Positions 42,583 to 51,439 of a stretch of DNA of 56,850 bases are shown here, one piece after another. The stretch's first letter is position 1. Every line of letters starts with the position of its first letter. This DNA is from Deltaproteobacteria bacterium. Lineage in GTDB: Bacteria; Desulfobacterota; JAFDED01. The position numbers and the translations under genes are program-made. The stretch is from positions 1-56,850 of the forward strand of contig JAFDED010000042.1 in the NCBI GenBank assembly GCA_019310535.1, read 5' to 3'. The notes beneath the pieces are model-generated. The model did no database searches. It was not told where the DNA came from and saw nothing but the letters and a program-made list of their open reading frames with translations.

Positions 42583-44691
42583 TTACTCCTGCTGAATCTC
42601 TATTCGGTAATTGGAGCCATTTCCCGCAGTATCTGTTACAGAGATGAAATAGATGCCTGTATTGTTCCCGACGACAAAAACCACGGGCTGTGCAGAAACT
42701 GAGTTAGTGGTTGCGGAATCCCCCGCCAAATCCCCGTCTGTGTCCCACAAGCCGCCGTTGGCCGTCCATGTGTAAGGCGGTGTTCCGCCTGTGGCGAAGA
42801 ATTGGACAACATCTCCTGAAGCCACTTGTGTGACTCCACCCGCGGCGGTAATAGTTAAATTACCGGTGCCGGGGTTGCCGGGAGAGGGGTTCAAAGTGAT
42901 TTGCGAGAACGCCCTACTTCCGCCAGCGTCGATAACCTCCAGTGCTGCATCGTCGATTATAGTTACCGGCAGGTTGGTGACAGTGACCGCGAAGGTGTTG
43001 CCCGATTGCACGCCGGAGAGGAACTGTGGATGGGAGAGAGTAAACGTATAGGGAGCAACTCCTCCCAGGGCCGTAAAGGTCACGCTTTCTCCCGCAAATG
43101 AAAATGAGGTTGCAGCAGGAGTGAGGAGCAATGCGGGAGCTGCTGTCGGGTCAAGGGTCAGGATGGCGGTTGCAGTTGTGCCTACACTATCCACCACAAA
43201 GATGGTTATGTCAACAGCCTCTGGAGGCATGGACGCGGTCTGGACCTGCAGCACACCGTGGCCCGAGACCATGGAGAAGTTCCATTCCACGAACGTCTCG
43301 TCGCTGAGGTCGATGGTGTATGGCGGCATACCGCCGAATATTTCGAAGCTGATGAACCGCCCAATTTCCCGCAGTGTGGCTTCGGCTGGGTTGATTAATA
43401 AATCCTGAACAATGTTGACGGTTGCCGAGTCGCTTACATCACCGATGAAGGCCGTAAGCGTTGCTTGGCCGGTATAATTGCCGAGATACCAGGTGGCGGT
43501 TGCCAAGCCATCTTCATCAGTTGTTGCAAAACCTATGATATCGCCCGCAGTTGCAGAAAATCTGACTGTAATTCCTTGGACGGGATCTCCGTTCTCATCG
43601 AGGACTGCCGCCATCACGGGATAACTTATTTCACCAGTATCCTCATCGATCTGTGTGTTTCCCAAGGCCAGCGAAATTATATCAATTGGAAAAATGAGAC
43701 TAATTGTTGTAGTTTCAGTCGTACTAATCGCTCCGATAAAAGCAGTCAATGCGGCCTCACCGCTGTATGTACCAAGATGCCATGTCGCACTTGCCTCACC
43801 GGTGAATGCTCCTGATTCTTCTGTTACGACATACCTTACAATATTTCCAGCGCTAGGGGATAATCGTACAGCAATTCCTGGAACAGGGGTTCCATTATTG
43901 TCAAAAACTGCAACGATAACAGGAAGGCTGATTTCATTGGTTTCAGGATTTGTTCTCATATCTCCAAATTCCACATTTATAATATTTGCTGAAGGAGCAG
44001 AAATATACTCTGTTATCGTGCCAAATGGAAACCTCGCGCTTGCTGAAAAAAGTGATGCTGTCATCGGCGGAAAGGTGAACGACGCCTCACCATGAGAATC
44101 CGTTATTTCAGAGTAGTCATGAGCATTGGTATCTGGGACACTAAAGCTAATCGGATGAAAGGGAATAGGATTATTATTCTCATCTGAAAGTCGAGCAGTG
44201 ATGGTAACAGCTTGTTCTCGAGAGAAGTAAGGAGGGTCAGCCATCAGATCGATGCCGGGGGCCTGGACTGATTCCAGGGTGAAAAACACATCTACACTGT
44301 CAGCAAGACGGCTATCCGGGATTTGAACGATTGCTCTGGCCTGTCCCACGGAATCGGAGAGAAGAGAGGCGAAGGCGAGGCCGGTACTTCCGGTTGTGGT
44401 AGTGTATGTCTGGGCACTGTTGTTGAAGCGGCCTAGGTCAGTGATGAAGCGAACTGCGGCATTGATCACAGGCCGGCCTGAGCCGTCCATCACCCGGGCG
44501 GCCAGGTTTGCGCTGTTGGGTCCCCCGGCCACATCCACGAATACGCGGTTGGTGGTGAGAAAAACCGACATAGGAACCGTGGTGGAAGGCCCGGGCAGGT
44601 CCTGCTCTGTCCCCCCTCCCCCGCTGCAGCTCAATGCAAATGAAAGAAGAACAATAAAGGCAAAACATAAAAAGACGCGCATTTTTCGCAT
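42583..44691 (-). CDS. Lipoprotein with invasin-type Ig-like repeats
   Basis: 702 aa. Signal sequence with lipobox LSFALSC and a Gly-rich linker after the Cys. At least three Big_1-like Ig repeats in the first 430 residues; two are near copies (GNxxxxxETGEISxPVxAAVLDENG, then TATWYLGNYTG). Then come beta-rich modules with TFTLSHPQF and ITLNPSPGN. Probably tethered to the outer membrane, as a surface adhesin or pilus-linked protein. It lies downstream of the secretin and a second lipoprotein on the same strand. Confidence 0.85.
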   Translation of the reverse strand: MRKMRVFLCFAFIVLLSFALSCSGGGGTEQDLPGPSTTVPMSVFLTTNRVFVDVAGGPNSANLAARVMDGSGRPVINAAVRFITDLGRFNNSAQTYTTTTGSTGLAFASLLSDSVGQARAIVQIPDSRLADSVDVFFTLESVQAPGIDLMADPPYFSREQAVTITARLSDENNNPIPFHPISFSVPDTNAHDYSEITDSHGEASFTFPPMTASLFSASARFPFGTITEYISAPSANIINVEFGDMRTNPETNEISLPVIVAVFDNNGTPVPGIAVRLSPSAGNIVRYVVTEESGAFTGEASATWHLGTYSGEAALTAFIGAISTTETTTISLIFPIDIISLALGNTQIDEDTGEISYPVMAAVLDENGDPVQGITVRFSATAGDIIGFATTDEDGLATATWYLGNYTGQATLTAFIGDVSDSATVNIVQDLLINPAEATLREIGRFISFEIFGGMPPYTIDLSDETFVEWNFSMVSGHGVLQVQTASMPPEAVDITIFVVDSVGTTATAILTLDPTAAPALLLTPAATSFSFAGESVTFTALGGVAPYTFTLSHPQFLSGVQSGNTFAVTVTNLPVTIIDDAALEVIDAGGSRAFSQITLNPSPGNPGTGNLTITAAGGVTQVASGDVVQFFATGGTPPYTWTANGGLWDTDGDLAGDSATTNSVSAQPVVFVVGNNTGIYFISVTDTAGNGSNYRIEIQQE

Positions 44692-44787
44692 GATTCACAT
44701 TCCGGCTTCAAGATTAAGATAATGTATGGCGGGACGCCCGCTTGTGTTGTTGATATTGTCCGGTGTTATACGCTTTTGGCTTCGTCT

Positions 44788-45576
44788 TTACATTTCCGGG
44801 AATCCGCCGGTGTTGACGGTACTTAAACTTTGATCTTCACAAGCTTCTAAGCGCCCAATGACGAACGAATCAGATGCTGCCACCTGCACTTCAGCGCCAA
44901 GGTCATTATGGCCGAAAAATCGGAAGACAGCAGTGTAATTCCCGAAAGAAGTAGTTGGATTTTGCTCCACGAAGCTTTCGAATTCTTCTTTGGTGTTCAG
45001 ATCCATGAAAATTATTTCATACCCGATATCTGTTTGAGGTGGAATCTGAATAGTCTGAAAAAATTCCCGCGATGAGAGAGGTGGTGAAAGAGCATCTGAA
45101 GGGATGTACTCAACAGTATAGCGGTCGATGGTGATGTGCCTCGATGAAGGTAAACCGCCTGTTTCTCCTTCCTGCCGTATAGCAGGGGCCAATAGTTCCT
45201 CAAGGCTTTTAGCTGAAACAGTACGTGAAGGAAAATAAGAATCATTGGAATGCCTGAAGTTTCGCGAACTTAATGATAAGACGGTTATATTCTGCACATC
45301 TGGCAGGCTTGGTTCTTCGCCGGAGCCGCCAGGTTGAAAGGGCAGATCCCTGTTGAAGAAAAAGGCATGAGCCAAGCGAAGGCACGGGCAATTAAATCCA
45401 GCTTCAAAAGAGAATCCGGAATTGGTGCAATCATCTACCCTGCCAAAGACCTGCGCCGTTAAAAACGATCCCGTGTCCAGGCCGTTGCCGCTGACATCGC
45501 CGCCTCCGCAGCCGTGAAAGATCATGGCACAGGGGAAGAGCAAAATCACCATGACCATCCGCTCCATATGTTTCAA
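44788..45576 (-). CDS. Hypothetical lipoprotein between secretin and Ig-repeat protein
   Basis: 262 aa. Begins with a TTG that overlaps the secretin stop and follows GGGAGGGAAC; ATG 45567 is the alternative. Hydrophobic signal and lipobox IFHGC with a GGG linker. The body is beta-rich with paired Cys residues (NCPC, EACED) and no recognised domain. Coupling to the secretin suggests a pilotin-like or pilus-assembly role, which is inference only. Confidence 0.75.
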   Translation of the reverse strand: MKHMERMVMVILLFPCAMIFHGCGGGDVSGNGLDTGSFLTAQVFGRVDDCTNSGFSFEAGFNCPCLRLAHAFFFNRDLPFQPGGSGEEPSLPDVQNITVLSLSSRNFRHSNDSYFPSRTVSAKSLEELLAPAIRQEGETGGLPSSRHITIDRYTVEYIPSDALSPPLSSREFFQTIQIPPQTDIGYEIIFMDLNTKEEFESFVEQNPTTSFGNYTAVFRFFGHNDLGAEVQVAASDSFVIGRLEACEDQSLSTVNTGGFPEM

Positions 45577-47150
45577 TTGTTCCCTCCCTCGGGCTTGTCT
45601 TTTCGTTTTTCAGCCTCGCTCACCAAGCGCGGGGCCATCCGCGGGGTGATGAATACCATGATTTCCTCATATTGTTGGAGATTATTTGTATGCCTGAAGA
45701 GGTGCTTGATTACAGGGATACGTGACAGCCAGGGAACACCCTGATCGATTTTCTCATGACGGTTCGTTGTCAACCCTCCAATAACGAGTGTGTCCCCATC
45801 CTTCATGAGAATGCGCGTCTTTGCCTCTTTCTTGAAAATGAAGGGATTCCCAAGAACGTTAAGTGTGCGACTAGGTTCATCTTTCTTTACTCTAACCTCC
45901 AGATTTATCATGTCCTCGGAGACAATATGAGGCGTTACCTCAAGCTGTATGACTGCTTCCTTGAACTCAATCTTGACATCATCATCATCTACTGTCTGGA
46001 AAGGGACCTCCTCACCGCTCTTGATGATAGCTTGCTGGTTATCCGACGTTAGGATCCTCGGGTTGGAGAGGATACGGATGTCGTTTTTCTGCTCGGCGGC
46101 AGAGAGCTGAATGTCAAGGGCGAAGGTGTTGGCAACATTGGCAAAGGTCATGCCCAATGCGGATCCAACGTCACGCGTTAATGAGGCTTGGGCAAATGGG
46201 AAGTTGACAACCCAATTACCGGCGCCACTGAGTGGAGAAGACAAGAACGGCTTAGCCGCAGATTCACTATCTACGTGCCCTCCCTGTATCCCCCAGGTGG
46301 CGGGAAAATCATGGTCTGTGAGACCCCTTGCCAGGAAGCCCCATTGAATGCCCAGGTCGCGAGTGAAATTACGGTTGGTCTCAACGATCTTGGCCTCGAT
46401 GAGCACCTGACGGGTCTCACGGTCCAGTTCCTTGATGAGGCGCAACATCTCGGCCACCCGCTCCTGCGTGTCGCGGATGATGATGCTGTTGGCATCCGCA
46501 TTGTAAATGACAAACGGGGTTTCCGGCCGGAGAAGTTGTCCTCCCGTCGAGATTAAGGCCGGGCCTGCCGCGGAGACCGCTCCGGGGACGGCCGCAGGTG
46601 GCGGGGCAATGAGCTTCTGCAGGTCCTTGGCCAGGTTCTTGCCGCGTACGAACCTTACGGGAACGCTCCGGGTGACCAGGGGAGCGGCGGCACGCTCCAC
46701 CCGCGCGGCCTCGGCTCTTTTGCGCCGCGCTTCGGCCTCTTTATCCATGATCTCTGCTTCTTTTTCCCGCTGGCTGAGCCTTGCCTCAGCCGCAATAATA
46801 TTTTTTTCAATATCGATGTCAGCCTCTGCGTATATCCTCAATACACATCCATCCACTTTCATTCGCAAGTGCACGGTCTCCACTACATAACGCAGCGCTT
46901 CCCACCGCGAGACATTTTCAAGGCGGATAGTGATCCGATCCTGCACATGGGGGCTGATGACGATGTTGACACCACTTTCCCTGGCCAGCAGGTCGATGAT
47001 GGTAACTACGTCCGCATCCCGCAGATCGAAGCTCACCATTTTCTCCAGGCCGGCCAGACATGGAAGGGGCTTGTATTCCGCGGTGGAAGCGGATAGCCCG
47101 GCGGAATGGTACGCCATTACCAGCAGGGCTGCGCAGGTGCATATCAGCAT
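45573..47150 (-). CDS. PilQ/MshL-type secretin
   Basis: 525 aa. Signal peptide, an STN/short N domain (FDLRDADVVTIIDLLARESGVN), an N1-like domain (FVRGKNLAKDLQKL), then the secretin core with QVLIEAKIVE, ILSNPRILTSDNQQAIIKSGEEVPF and VIGGLTTN. It is shorter than E. coli/Myxococcus PilQ and lacks AMIN domains. It forms the outer-membrane pore of a type IV pilus-like machine. The usual upstream pilMNOP genes are missing; instead a different gene set begins at 47.3 kb. The start is weakly supported, because the frame is open upstream to about 47185 without a standard start codon. Confidence 0.9.
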   Translation of the reverse strand: MLICTCAALLVMAYHSAGLSASTAEYKPLPCLAGLEKMVSFDLRDADVVTIIDLLARESGVNIVISPHVQDRITIRLENVSRWEALRYVVETVHLRMKVDGCVLRIYAEADIDIEKNIIAAEARLSQREKEAEIMDKEAEARRKRAEAARVERAAAPLVTRSVPVRFVRGKNLAKDLQKLIAPPPAAVPGAVSAAGPALISTGGQLLRPETPFVIYNADANSIIIRDTQERVAEMLRLIKELDRETRQVLIEAKIVETNRNFTRDLGIQWGFLARGLTDHDFPATWGIQGGHVDSESAAKPFLSSPLSGAGNWVVNFPFAQASLTRDVGSALGMTFANVANTFALDIQLSAAEQKNDIRILSNPRILTSDNQQAIIKSGEEVPFQTVDDDDVKIEFKEAVIQLEVTPHIVSEDMINLEVRVKKDEPSRTLNVLGNPFIFKKEAKTRILMKDGDTLVIGGLTTNRHEKIDQGVPWLSRIPVIKHLFRHTNNLQQYEEIMVFITPRMAPRLVSEAEKRKDKPEGGNN

Positions 47151-47486
47151 CAGCCCCGCAGGCCGGTAAGTATTGAAATTTTCGATTCTTCAAAACTCCC
47201 GCCAAATGTCATATCAGCTTGATCTAATTAACTTTTCCCCCTCCATATCCGCGGCGTGAATTGTTCCTTTTATGCACATAAGACGACTTTAGTGGACTTA
47301 AGATGGTCAACAAAATGGTCAACAGTTTCGATCGGACCTGGGGTGTGTCCTTAAACCACTCCGATTAATTACCTCCTGTGATTCGGACCTGGGGTATGTC
47401 CGGAAAAACTACCCCGATTTAAAACGCTTTTATTGCACGGGTTTGATTTCTAACTTCCCTACTTCCTTTTATAGAGATATTTGAAG
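47151..47486. other. Junction between chromosomal pilus genes and mobile-type region
   Basis: About 335 non-coding bases between divergent genes. It contains two copies of a GGACCTGGGGTRTGTCC element and a short direct repeat ATGGTCAAC (47303-47311 and 47315-47323). Gene style and apparent GC change across it. No integrase or tRNA is seen. Confidence 0.5.
47331..47420. repeat. Two tandem REP-like units
   Basis: Unit A (47332-47366) and unit B (47383-47420) share TCGGACCTGGGGTRTGTCC and end in CCGATTWA. Each is bounded by TCGG/CCGA inverted ends and has GGAC...GTCC inside. Start-to-start spacing is 51 bases. Confidence 0.65.
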
Positions 47487-48026
47487 ATGATTGCAACCAA
47501 AGAAATGCTCCGCTGTTGCAGGCGTTGTGGTTTGTACCGGACAAGGCGGAACGTGGTGATCGGCAGAGGGGATCCTAATGCAGGTGTCGTCTTTGTCGGA
47601 GAAGCCCCTGGAGAAAAAGAGGATGAACAAGGACTCCCGTTCGTAGGGCGGGCCGGCGGACTTCTCGATTTTGTGATGAGAGAGATTTCATTTGAAATTC
47701 CTTATTACATCACCAATATCCTGAAGTGTCGTCCTCCGAACAATCGCAATCCTGATTCCGGGGAAATTGAAAGATGTCTTCCATGGTTGATCAGTCAGCT
47801 CGAAATCATTTCTCCGAGCTGTGTGGTAACTCTGGGTGGGATTGCCGCTTCAGTTCTTCTGCCTTCCCTCAAAGCACGCCGGATTTCGGCGATAAAGGGG
47901 AAATTTTATAACACCGGGACAACGGTAATCTACCCGATGTGGCATCCTGCATATGTGCTGCGTAACAAAAGCCGTCTAAAGGAATTCATCATGGATTTCC
48001 ATCTACTGAAGGTTAATTTGAAATGA
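47487..48026 (+). CDS. Uracil-DNA glycosylase, family 4-type
   Basis: About 179 aa from ATG 47487 (TTG 47481 also possible). Motif 1 GEAPGEKEDEQGLPFVGRAGG and motif 2 MWHPAYVL are typical of family 4/5 UDGs. The Cys pair CRRC near residue 11 plus later Cys in ILKCRPP and ERCLPW fit the family's 4Fe-4S site. It removes uracil from DNA. First gene of the compact plus-strand block; its stop overlaps the next start (ATGA). Confidence 0.9.
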   Translation: MIATKEMLRCCRRCGLYRTRRNVVIGRGDPNAGVVFVGEAPGEKEDEQGLPFVGRAGGLLDFVMREISFEIPYYITNILKCRPPNNRNPDSGEIERCLPWLISQLEIISPSCVVTLGGIAASVLLPSLKARRISAIKGKFYNTGTTVIYPMWHPAYVLRNKSRLKEFIMDFHLLKVNLK

Positions 48027-48553
48027 ACTTGGAAACCTATAGGGAGAAGGCCCTAATCAGGATGGTGGTAATAGGGCTTCCGCGGAAAATGTGGAGAACC
48101 CTGGAAAATGCATTTGAAGTGGTGGGGAAGGAAAGAAACATCAGGGATCTGGATGAATTTATATCCGTAAGCCTAATGGAAAGTTTGATTCATACCCATG
48201 TCACCGAGCAGTCCGTGTGGGCAATATCCGGCAGTATTTCAGAGGCTTATGAATTTCGTTTATGCATGGTGGGTCTCACGGGAGATATCTGGGCTTCATG
48301 CGATTCCGTAGCCGAATATACGGACTGCCCGTTGGAAATGCTTCTTTCCATTAATCTGATTATGTCCATCGCCAAGAAAAAGGAAGAAATGGAGAAGAAA
48401 AATGCTCGTCCGGGAGTTGTTGAAATCCTGATACCAAGGACATTGGCTAAACGGCTGCTAAGTATTCTCAAGAGAGGAGATTTGGAGGGTCAACCGGATC
48501 CGGTCAGAGAGGTTGCGGAATGGGTCAGGCGTGCTGTGGAGGAATTCGATTGA
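48023..48553 (+). CDS. Hypothetical protein in mobile region
   Basis: 176 aa, mostly helical and charged, with GLPRKMWRTLENAF near the start and VEILIPRTLAKRLLSIL near the end. These two look like internal repeats of a short helix-turn motif. No known family recognised. It overlaps genes on both sides (ATGA before, TTGA after), so it is part of an operon with the UDG. Confidence 0.7.
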   Translation: MNLETYREKALIRMVVIGLPRKMWRTLENAFEVVGKERNIRDLDEFISVSLMESLIHTHVTEQSVWAISGSISEAYEFRLCMVGLTGDIWASCDSVAEYTDCPLEMLLSINLIMSIAKKKEEMEKKNARPGVVEILIPRTLAKRLLSILKRGDLEGQPDPVREVAEWVRRAVEEFD

Positions 48554-48744
48554 ATAAAGATGGGAAAGATCCTTCTTCCTTAAAAGGAAGGAGGTTGTGT
48601 TTGAAGTGTGAAAGAGTGTTTGAGTCTCATAGCCTCGCTAATCGGATTTGCGAGAAGTGCAAGAGAAGTGAGGAATTCCGTTTCGGAGAAAATAGAGCGG
48701 CACTTTATGGAAACATAAAGGATTTTATGAAGGATTTCGATTAA
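48550..48744 (+). CDS. Small zinc-ribbon protein
   Basis: About 64 aa from TTG 48550, which overlaps the previous stop and has GGAGG seven bases upstream. CLKCERVFESHS...RICEKCK is a four-Cys zinc ribbon of the kind common in small phage and plasmid proteins. The frame also opens at ATG 48520, but that overlaps the previous gene. Role unknown; a nucleic-acid or protein adaptor is possible. Confidence 0.7.
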   Translation: MNKDGKDPSSLKGRRLCLKCERVFESHSLANRICEKCKRSEEFRFGENRAALYGNIKDFMKDFD

Positions 48745-48765
48745 TGTTGGGGTGGGAATGTAAAA

Positions 48766-48894
48766 ATGGATGAGGACGATTTTGAGAATGTCAAATATTT
48801 CCTTTCTCTGATACTGGAGGATTATTTCGGCGATAAAAACAAATTAATGAGTATGGCAGGGATTACGGAGGAGATTCTAAACGATTTTTTTTGA
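48766..48894 (+). CDS. Small acidic hypothetical protein
   Basis: 42 aa (MDEDDFENVKYFLSLILED...), acidic and helical, with GGGGTGGGAA before the ATG as a ribosome-binding site. It lies in the gap between the zinc-ribbon gene and dnaX. No family recognised; could be chance, but context and composition favour a gene. Confidence 0.45.
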   Translation: MDEDDFENVKYFLSLILEDYFGDKNKLMSMAGITEEILNDFF

Positions 48895-48989
48895 GACGAA
48901 ATTAGGGATATGGTTAACAATAAAGCTTAACCCGTAAATTAAAGAGCAGGACCGGGATTTCCTTTTAACAAACATCTCCAGGGAACGGA

Positions 48990-50081
48990 ATGGAAAAAAC
49001 GTATTTACCCACCGCTCTTCGCTGGCGGCCGAAAAACTTTTTTGAAGTTGCAGGTCAGGAACACGTTATAAAGGTGCTCTGCAGCGATATAGCAAACAAC
49101 CGTATAAAAAGGGCTTACCTTTTTCTGGGTGCATATGGAGTCGGCAAAACCACGGTTGCCAGAATTCTGGCCAAACGGCTTAACTGCCTGGAGCCAAGAG
49201 GTGTTGAGCCCTGCAATAAATGCAATCCCTGTCTTGGCATTTCCTCGGATACCTATGAGGATTACCATGAAATAGACGGCGGCTCGGCTACCGGGGTGGA
49301 TAACATAAGATGGCTCAGGAGCAGAGCCGTGGAACAGCCTTTATCACCAACGGGGGCTCTTGTCTTTGTCATAGACGAAGCTCACATGCTTACCAACAAC
49401 GCCTTTAATGCTCTCCTGAAAATTCTTGAAGAACCACCCTGCAACACTTATTTCATACTCGTTACCACAGCGCCCCATAAAATTCCGGCAACAGTCCGGT
49501 CCCGTTGTCAGGCACATCACTTTCGGAAAATTTCATTCACCAACATCCTTAAATATCTGAAGTCCATTATAACCGCAGAGAATATCAACATGGAAGACGG
49601 ATCTCTTTCCCTGATAGCTCGTGAATCCGACGGTAGCTTAAGGGATGCCGAGAATTTTCTGGACAAGGTCTGTTCATACTCCGGTACGAAAGAGATCTCA
49701 ATTGCGGATGTAATTTCGGTTTTGGGAACAGCAGATCGCACCTTGGTTATTGATCTTGCTTCAACGGTTGTCAGGAAGGATTCGACTGCTTGCCTTCACA
49801 TTCTTAGGGTTGCCGATGAGAGAGGTGTAGACATTTACCGGCTTTACCACGAGCTGATTTTCTGTTTTAGGGACTTGATGGTCATGCGGATTTGCGGGCC
49901 CGACAAACTCTTGATTAAGGTCTCGGGGGATGAGATGCGAAGGCTCTTTTCCCTGGCGTCCTGTACAAATGTTTATGATTTACAGAAGGCTTTTTCTCTT
50001 CTTGCAGAATCCGAGCCGGTGGAAAACAGAGCATCCAGGCCTTACCTGGAATACGCTCTTATCCGTGCGGCGACGAGGTAA
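48990..50081 (+). CDS. Short DnaX-like clamp-loader ATPase (gamma type)
   Basis: 363 aa. Walker A GAYGVGKTT at 47-55, a zinc module with CNKCNPC, Walker B VFVIDEAHML, and sensor 1 TTAPHKIPATVRSRCQ. It stops after the lid/collar region and lacks the tau-specific domains that bind polymerase and DnaB, as phage- and plasmid-coded versions do. With SSB and helicase nearby it suggests self-encoded replication of a mobile element. Confidence 0.9.
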   Translation: MEKTYLPTALRWRPKNFFEVAGQEHVIKVLCSDIANNRIKRAYLFLGAYGVGKTTVARILAKRLNCLEPRGVEPCNKCNPCLGISSDTYEDYHEIDGGSATGVDNIRWLRSRAVEQPLSPTGALVFVIDEAHMLTNNAFNALLKILEEPPCNTYFILVTTAPHKIPATVRSRCQAHHFRKISFTNILKYLKSIITAENINMEDGSLSLIARESDGSLRDAENFLDKVCSYSGTKEISIADVISVLGTADRTLVIDLASTVVRKDSTACLHILRVADERGVDIYRLYHELIFCFRDLMVMRICGPDKLLIKVSGDEMRRLFSLASCTNVYDLQKAFSLLAESEPVENRASRPYLEYALIRAATR

Positions 50082-50120
50082 TACGGACGATCGGATTGAG
50101 ACGAGCGAGGAGGATTTCTC

Positions 50121-51224
50121 TTGAGAACATACAGAGTTACTTTGGGCTGTGATCCCGAATTTTTCATTACGGGTACAAACGATAAGGTTCTTGCCGCAGA
50201 CAAATTTCTGCCACACAAGAGCAGTGGTTTTCCAATCTATTTTGACGGAATTCAGGCGGAGATAAATCCGTCGCCATCCACATGCAGAGACAGTCTTCGC
50301 CACAATATATGGTATTGTCTGTGTGGGGTCCGTAACAAAATATCCGAAACCGGCAACGACGCACGTATGACGGTTAAGGCTTCGGCGCCGATTGAACAGG
50401 AAGTCATTGATAAAGCTCACGAGGACGCCAAGGTTTTCGGTTGTGCCCCAAGCCGTGACTGCTATAAGAACGGAACGGCGGGTTCAGTTACCATAGACGC
50501 CTCCAAACACTTGAAGAGATATTGCGGGGGTCATATTCACCTTGGTAGGGGCGGTCGGTTTCCCGTTTTTTGGTTTCACAATAACCAGATCGAACTTGTC
50601 CGATTATTGGACATCCTGGTCGGCAACACGTGCGTGCTTATTGATCATGGGGAAGAGGGCAGGATCCGTAGAGAGCACTACGGAAGAGCCGGTGAGTACC
50701 GGTTGCCGAAACACGGTCTTGAATACAGGGTTTTGAGTAATTTTTGGCTTCAACATCCCATTTTTATGTATCTCGTAATGGGACTGGCCAGGGGAGCGGT
50801 CAATATATTTTACCAAGATGAATTTACTGTCCAGAGAATATTCGAGCTGGTCACCGAAAGGGATGTTTGTGAGGCAATAAATGAAAATCGTCCCGATCTG
50901 GCATGGTTTAACTATAAAAAGATCGAGCCGTTGTTGTTCAATACGTTTACGCATTGTGAATACTATGCGTTCCCTTTAAGACAGGCGAATAGGAAAGTTT
51001 GGTACTACATGATTGCGGAAACATTTGGAGCGGTTCCGGAACCATCCTTATGGGGTAGGCAAATCAAGGAACAAAACCTCTTACAGAGATGGGCGCGCGG
51101 TTTTGGGTTGGAAAGCTATCGTCGGAATTTGAACCGCTCTACTTATTCTTTAATATCGGAGTACAAGTGGTTTCGAAAATGGAACTGGCAGTCAACCATG
51201 AAAAAGATATTCGGGTTGGTATGA
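50121..51224 (+). CDS. COOH-NH2 ligase type 2 amidoligase (phiEco32-like), copy 1
   Basis: 367 aa from TTG 50121 with GAGGAGG seven bases upstream. Motifs of the glutamine-synthetase-fold amidoligases: GCDPEFF at 9-15, IQAEINP with Glu47, GGHIHLG at 136-142, and EYRLP...EYRVLSNFW at 192-209, giving Glu/His ligands for Mg-ATP. Such enzymes are predicted to form amide bonds between a carboxylate and an amine on peptides, proteins or cell-wall material. Second relatives lie at 54419-55573 and 55579-56850. Confidence 0.82.
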   Translation: MRTYRVTLGCDPEFFITGTNDKVLAADKFLPHKSSGFPIYFDGIQAEINPSPSTCRDSLRHNIWYCLCGVRNKISETGNDARMTVKASAPIEQEVIDKAHEDAKVFGCAPSRDCYKNGTAGSVTIDASKHLKRYCGGHIHLGRGGRFPVFWFHNNQIELVRLLDILVGNTCVLIDHGEEGRIRREHYGRAGEYRLPKHGLEYRVLSNFWLQHPIFMYLVMGLARGAVNIFYQDEFTVQRIFELVTERDVCEAINENRPDLAWFNYKKIEPLLFNTFTHCEYYAFPLRQANRKVWYYMIAETFGAVPEPSLWGRQIKEQNLLQRWARGFGLESYRRNLNRSTYSLISEYKWFRKWNWQSTMKKIFGLV

Positions 51225-51367
51225 AGGGAGGTGGTTTTGGGAGCAGCACCTTAAGATTTTCTCAAAACTCTCGGCGGGATCTCGGGGAGATTTCGGGTGG
51301 ATTGAAAAAAAAGAACGCTGGGAGTGGATTCGTCTTGGTTTCGTACTATTGGAATACGATAAAGTAG
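51221..51367 (+). CDS. Possible small gene after amidoligase 1
   Basis: 48 aa from ATG 51221, which overlaps the amidoligase stop (ATGA). It contains A-AAA-AAG (51307-51313), a classical -1 slippery heptamer in the correct phase. The -1 frame (51202-51372) is more protein-like (Trp-rich, ...WEWIRLGFVLLEYDKVG) but has no start codon of its own. Either frame may be real; low confidence. Confidence 0.25.
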   Translation: MKGGGFGSSTLRFSQNSRRDLGEISGGLKKKNAGSGFVLVSYYWNTIK

Positions 51368-51388
51368 GATAATTCTTTTTCTTTTCGC

Positions 51389-51412
51389 CCGGGCCGGCTT
51401 GGGCCGGTTCGG
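51389..51412 (+). promoter_or_regulatory. Strong hairpin upstream of ssb
   Basis: Ten-pair stem CCGGGCCGGC / GCCGGTTCGG (two G-U) with TTGG loop, in otherwise AT-rich DNA. TTTTT follows 9 bases later, just before the AAGGAGG of ssb. It could be an attenuator, a processing site or a weak terminator. Confidence 0.5.
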
Positions 51413-51439
51413 AGAATCACTTTTTAAGGAGGTTTTATC

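Noticed and set aside
44729..44741. GCGGG-ACG-CCCGC hairpin between the two lipoprotein genes
   Set aside because: Short stem without a T-run on either strand, so not called a terminator.
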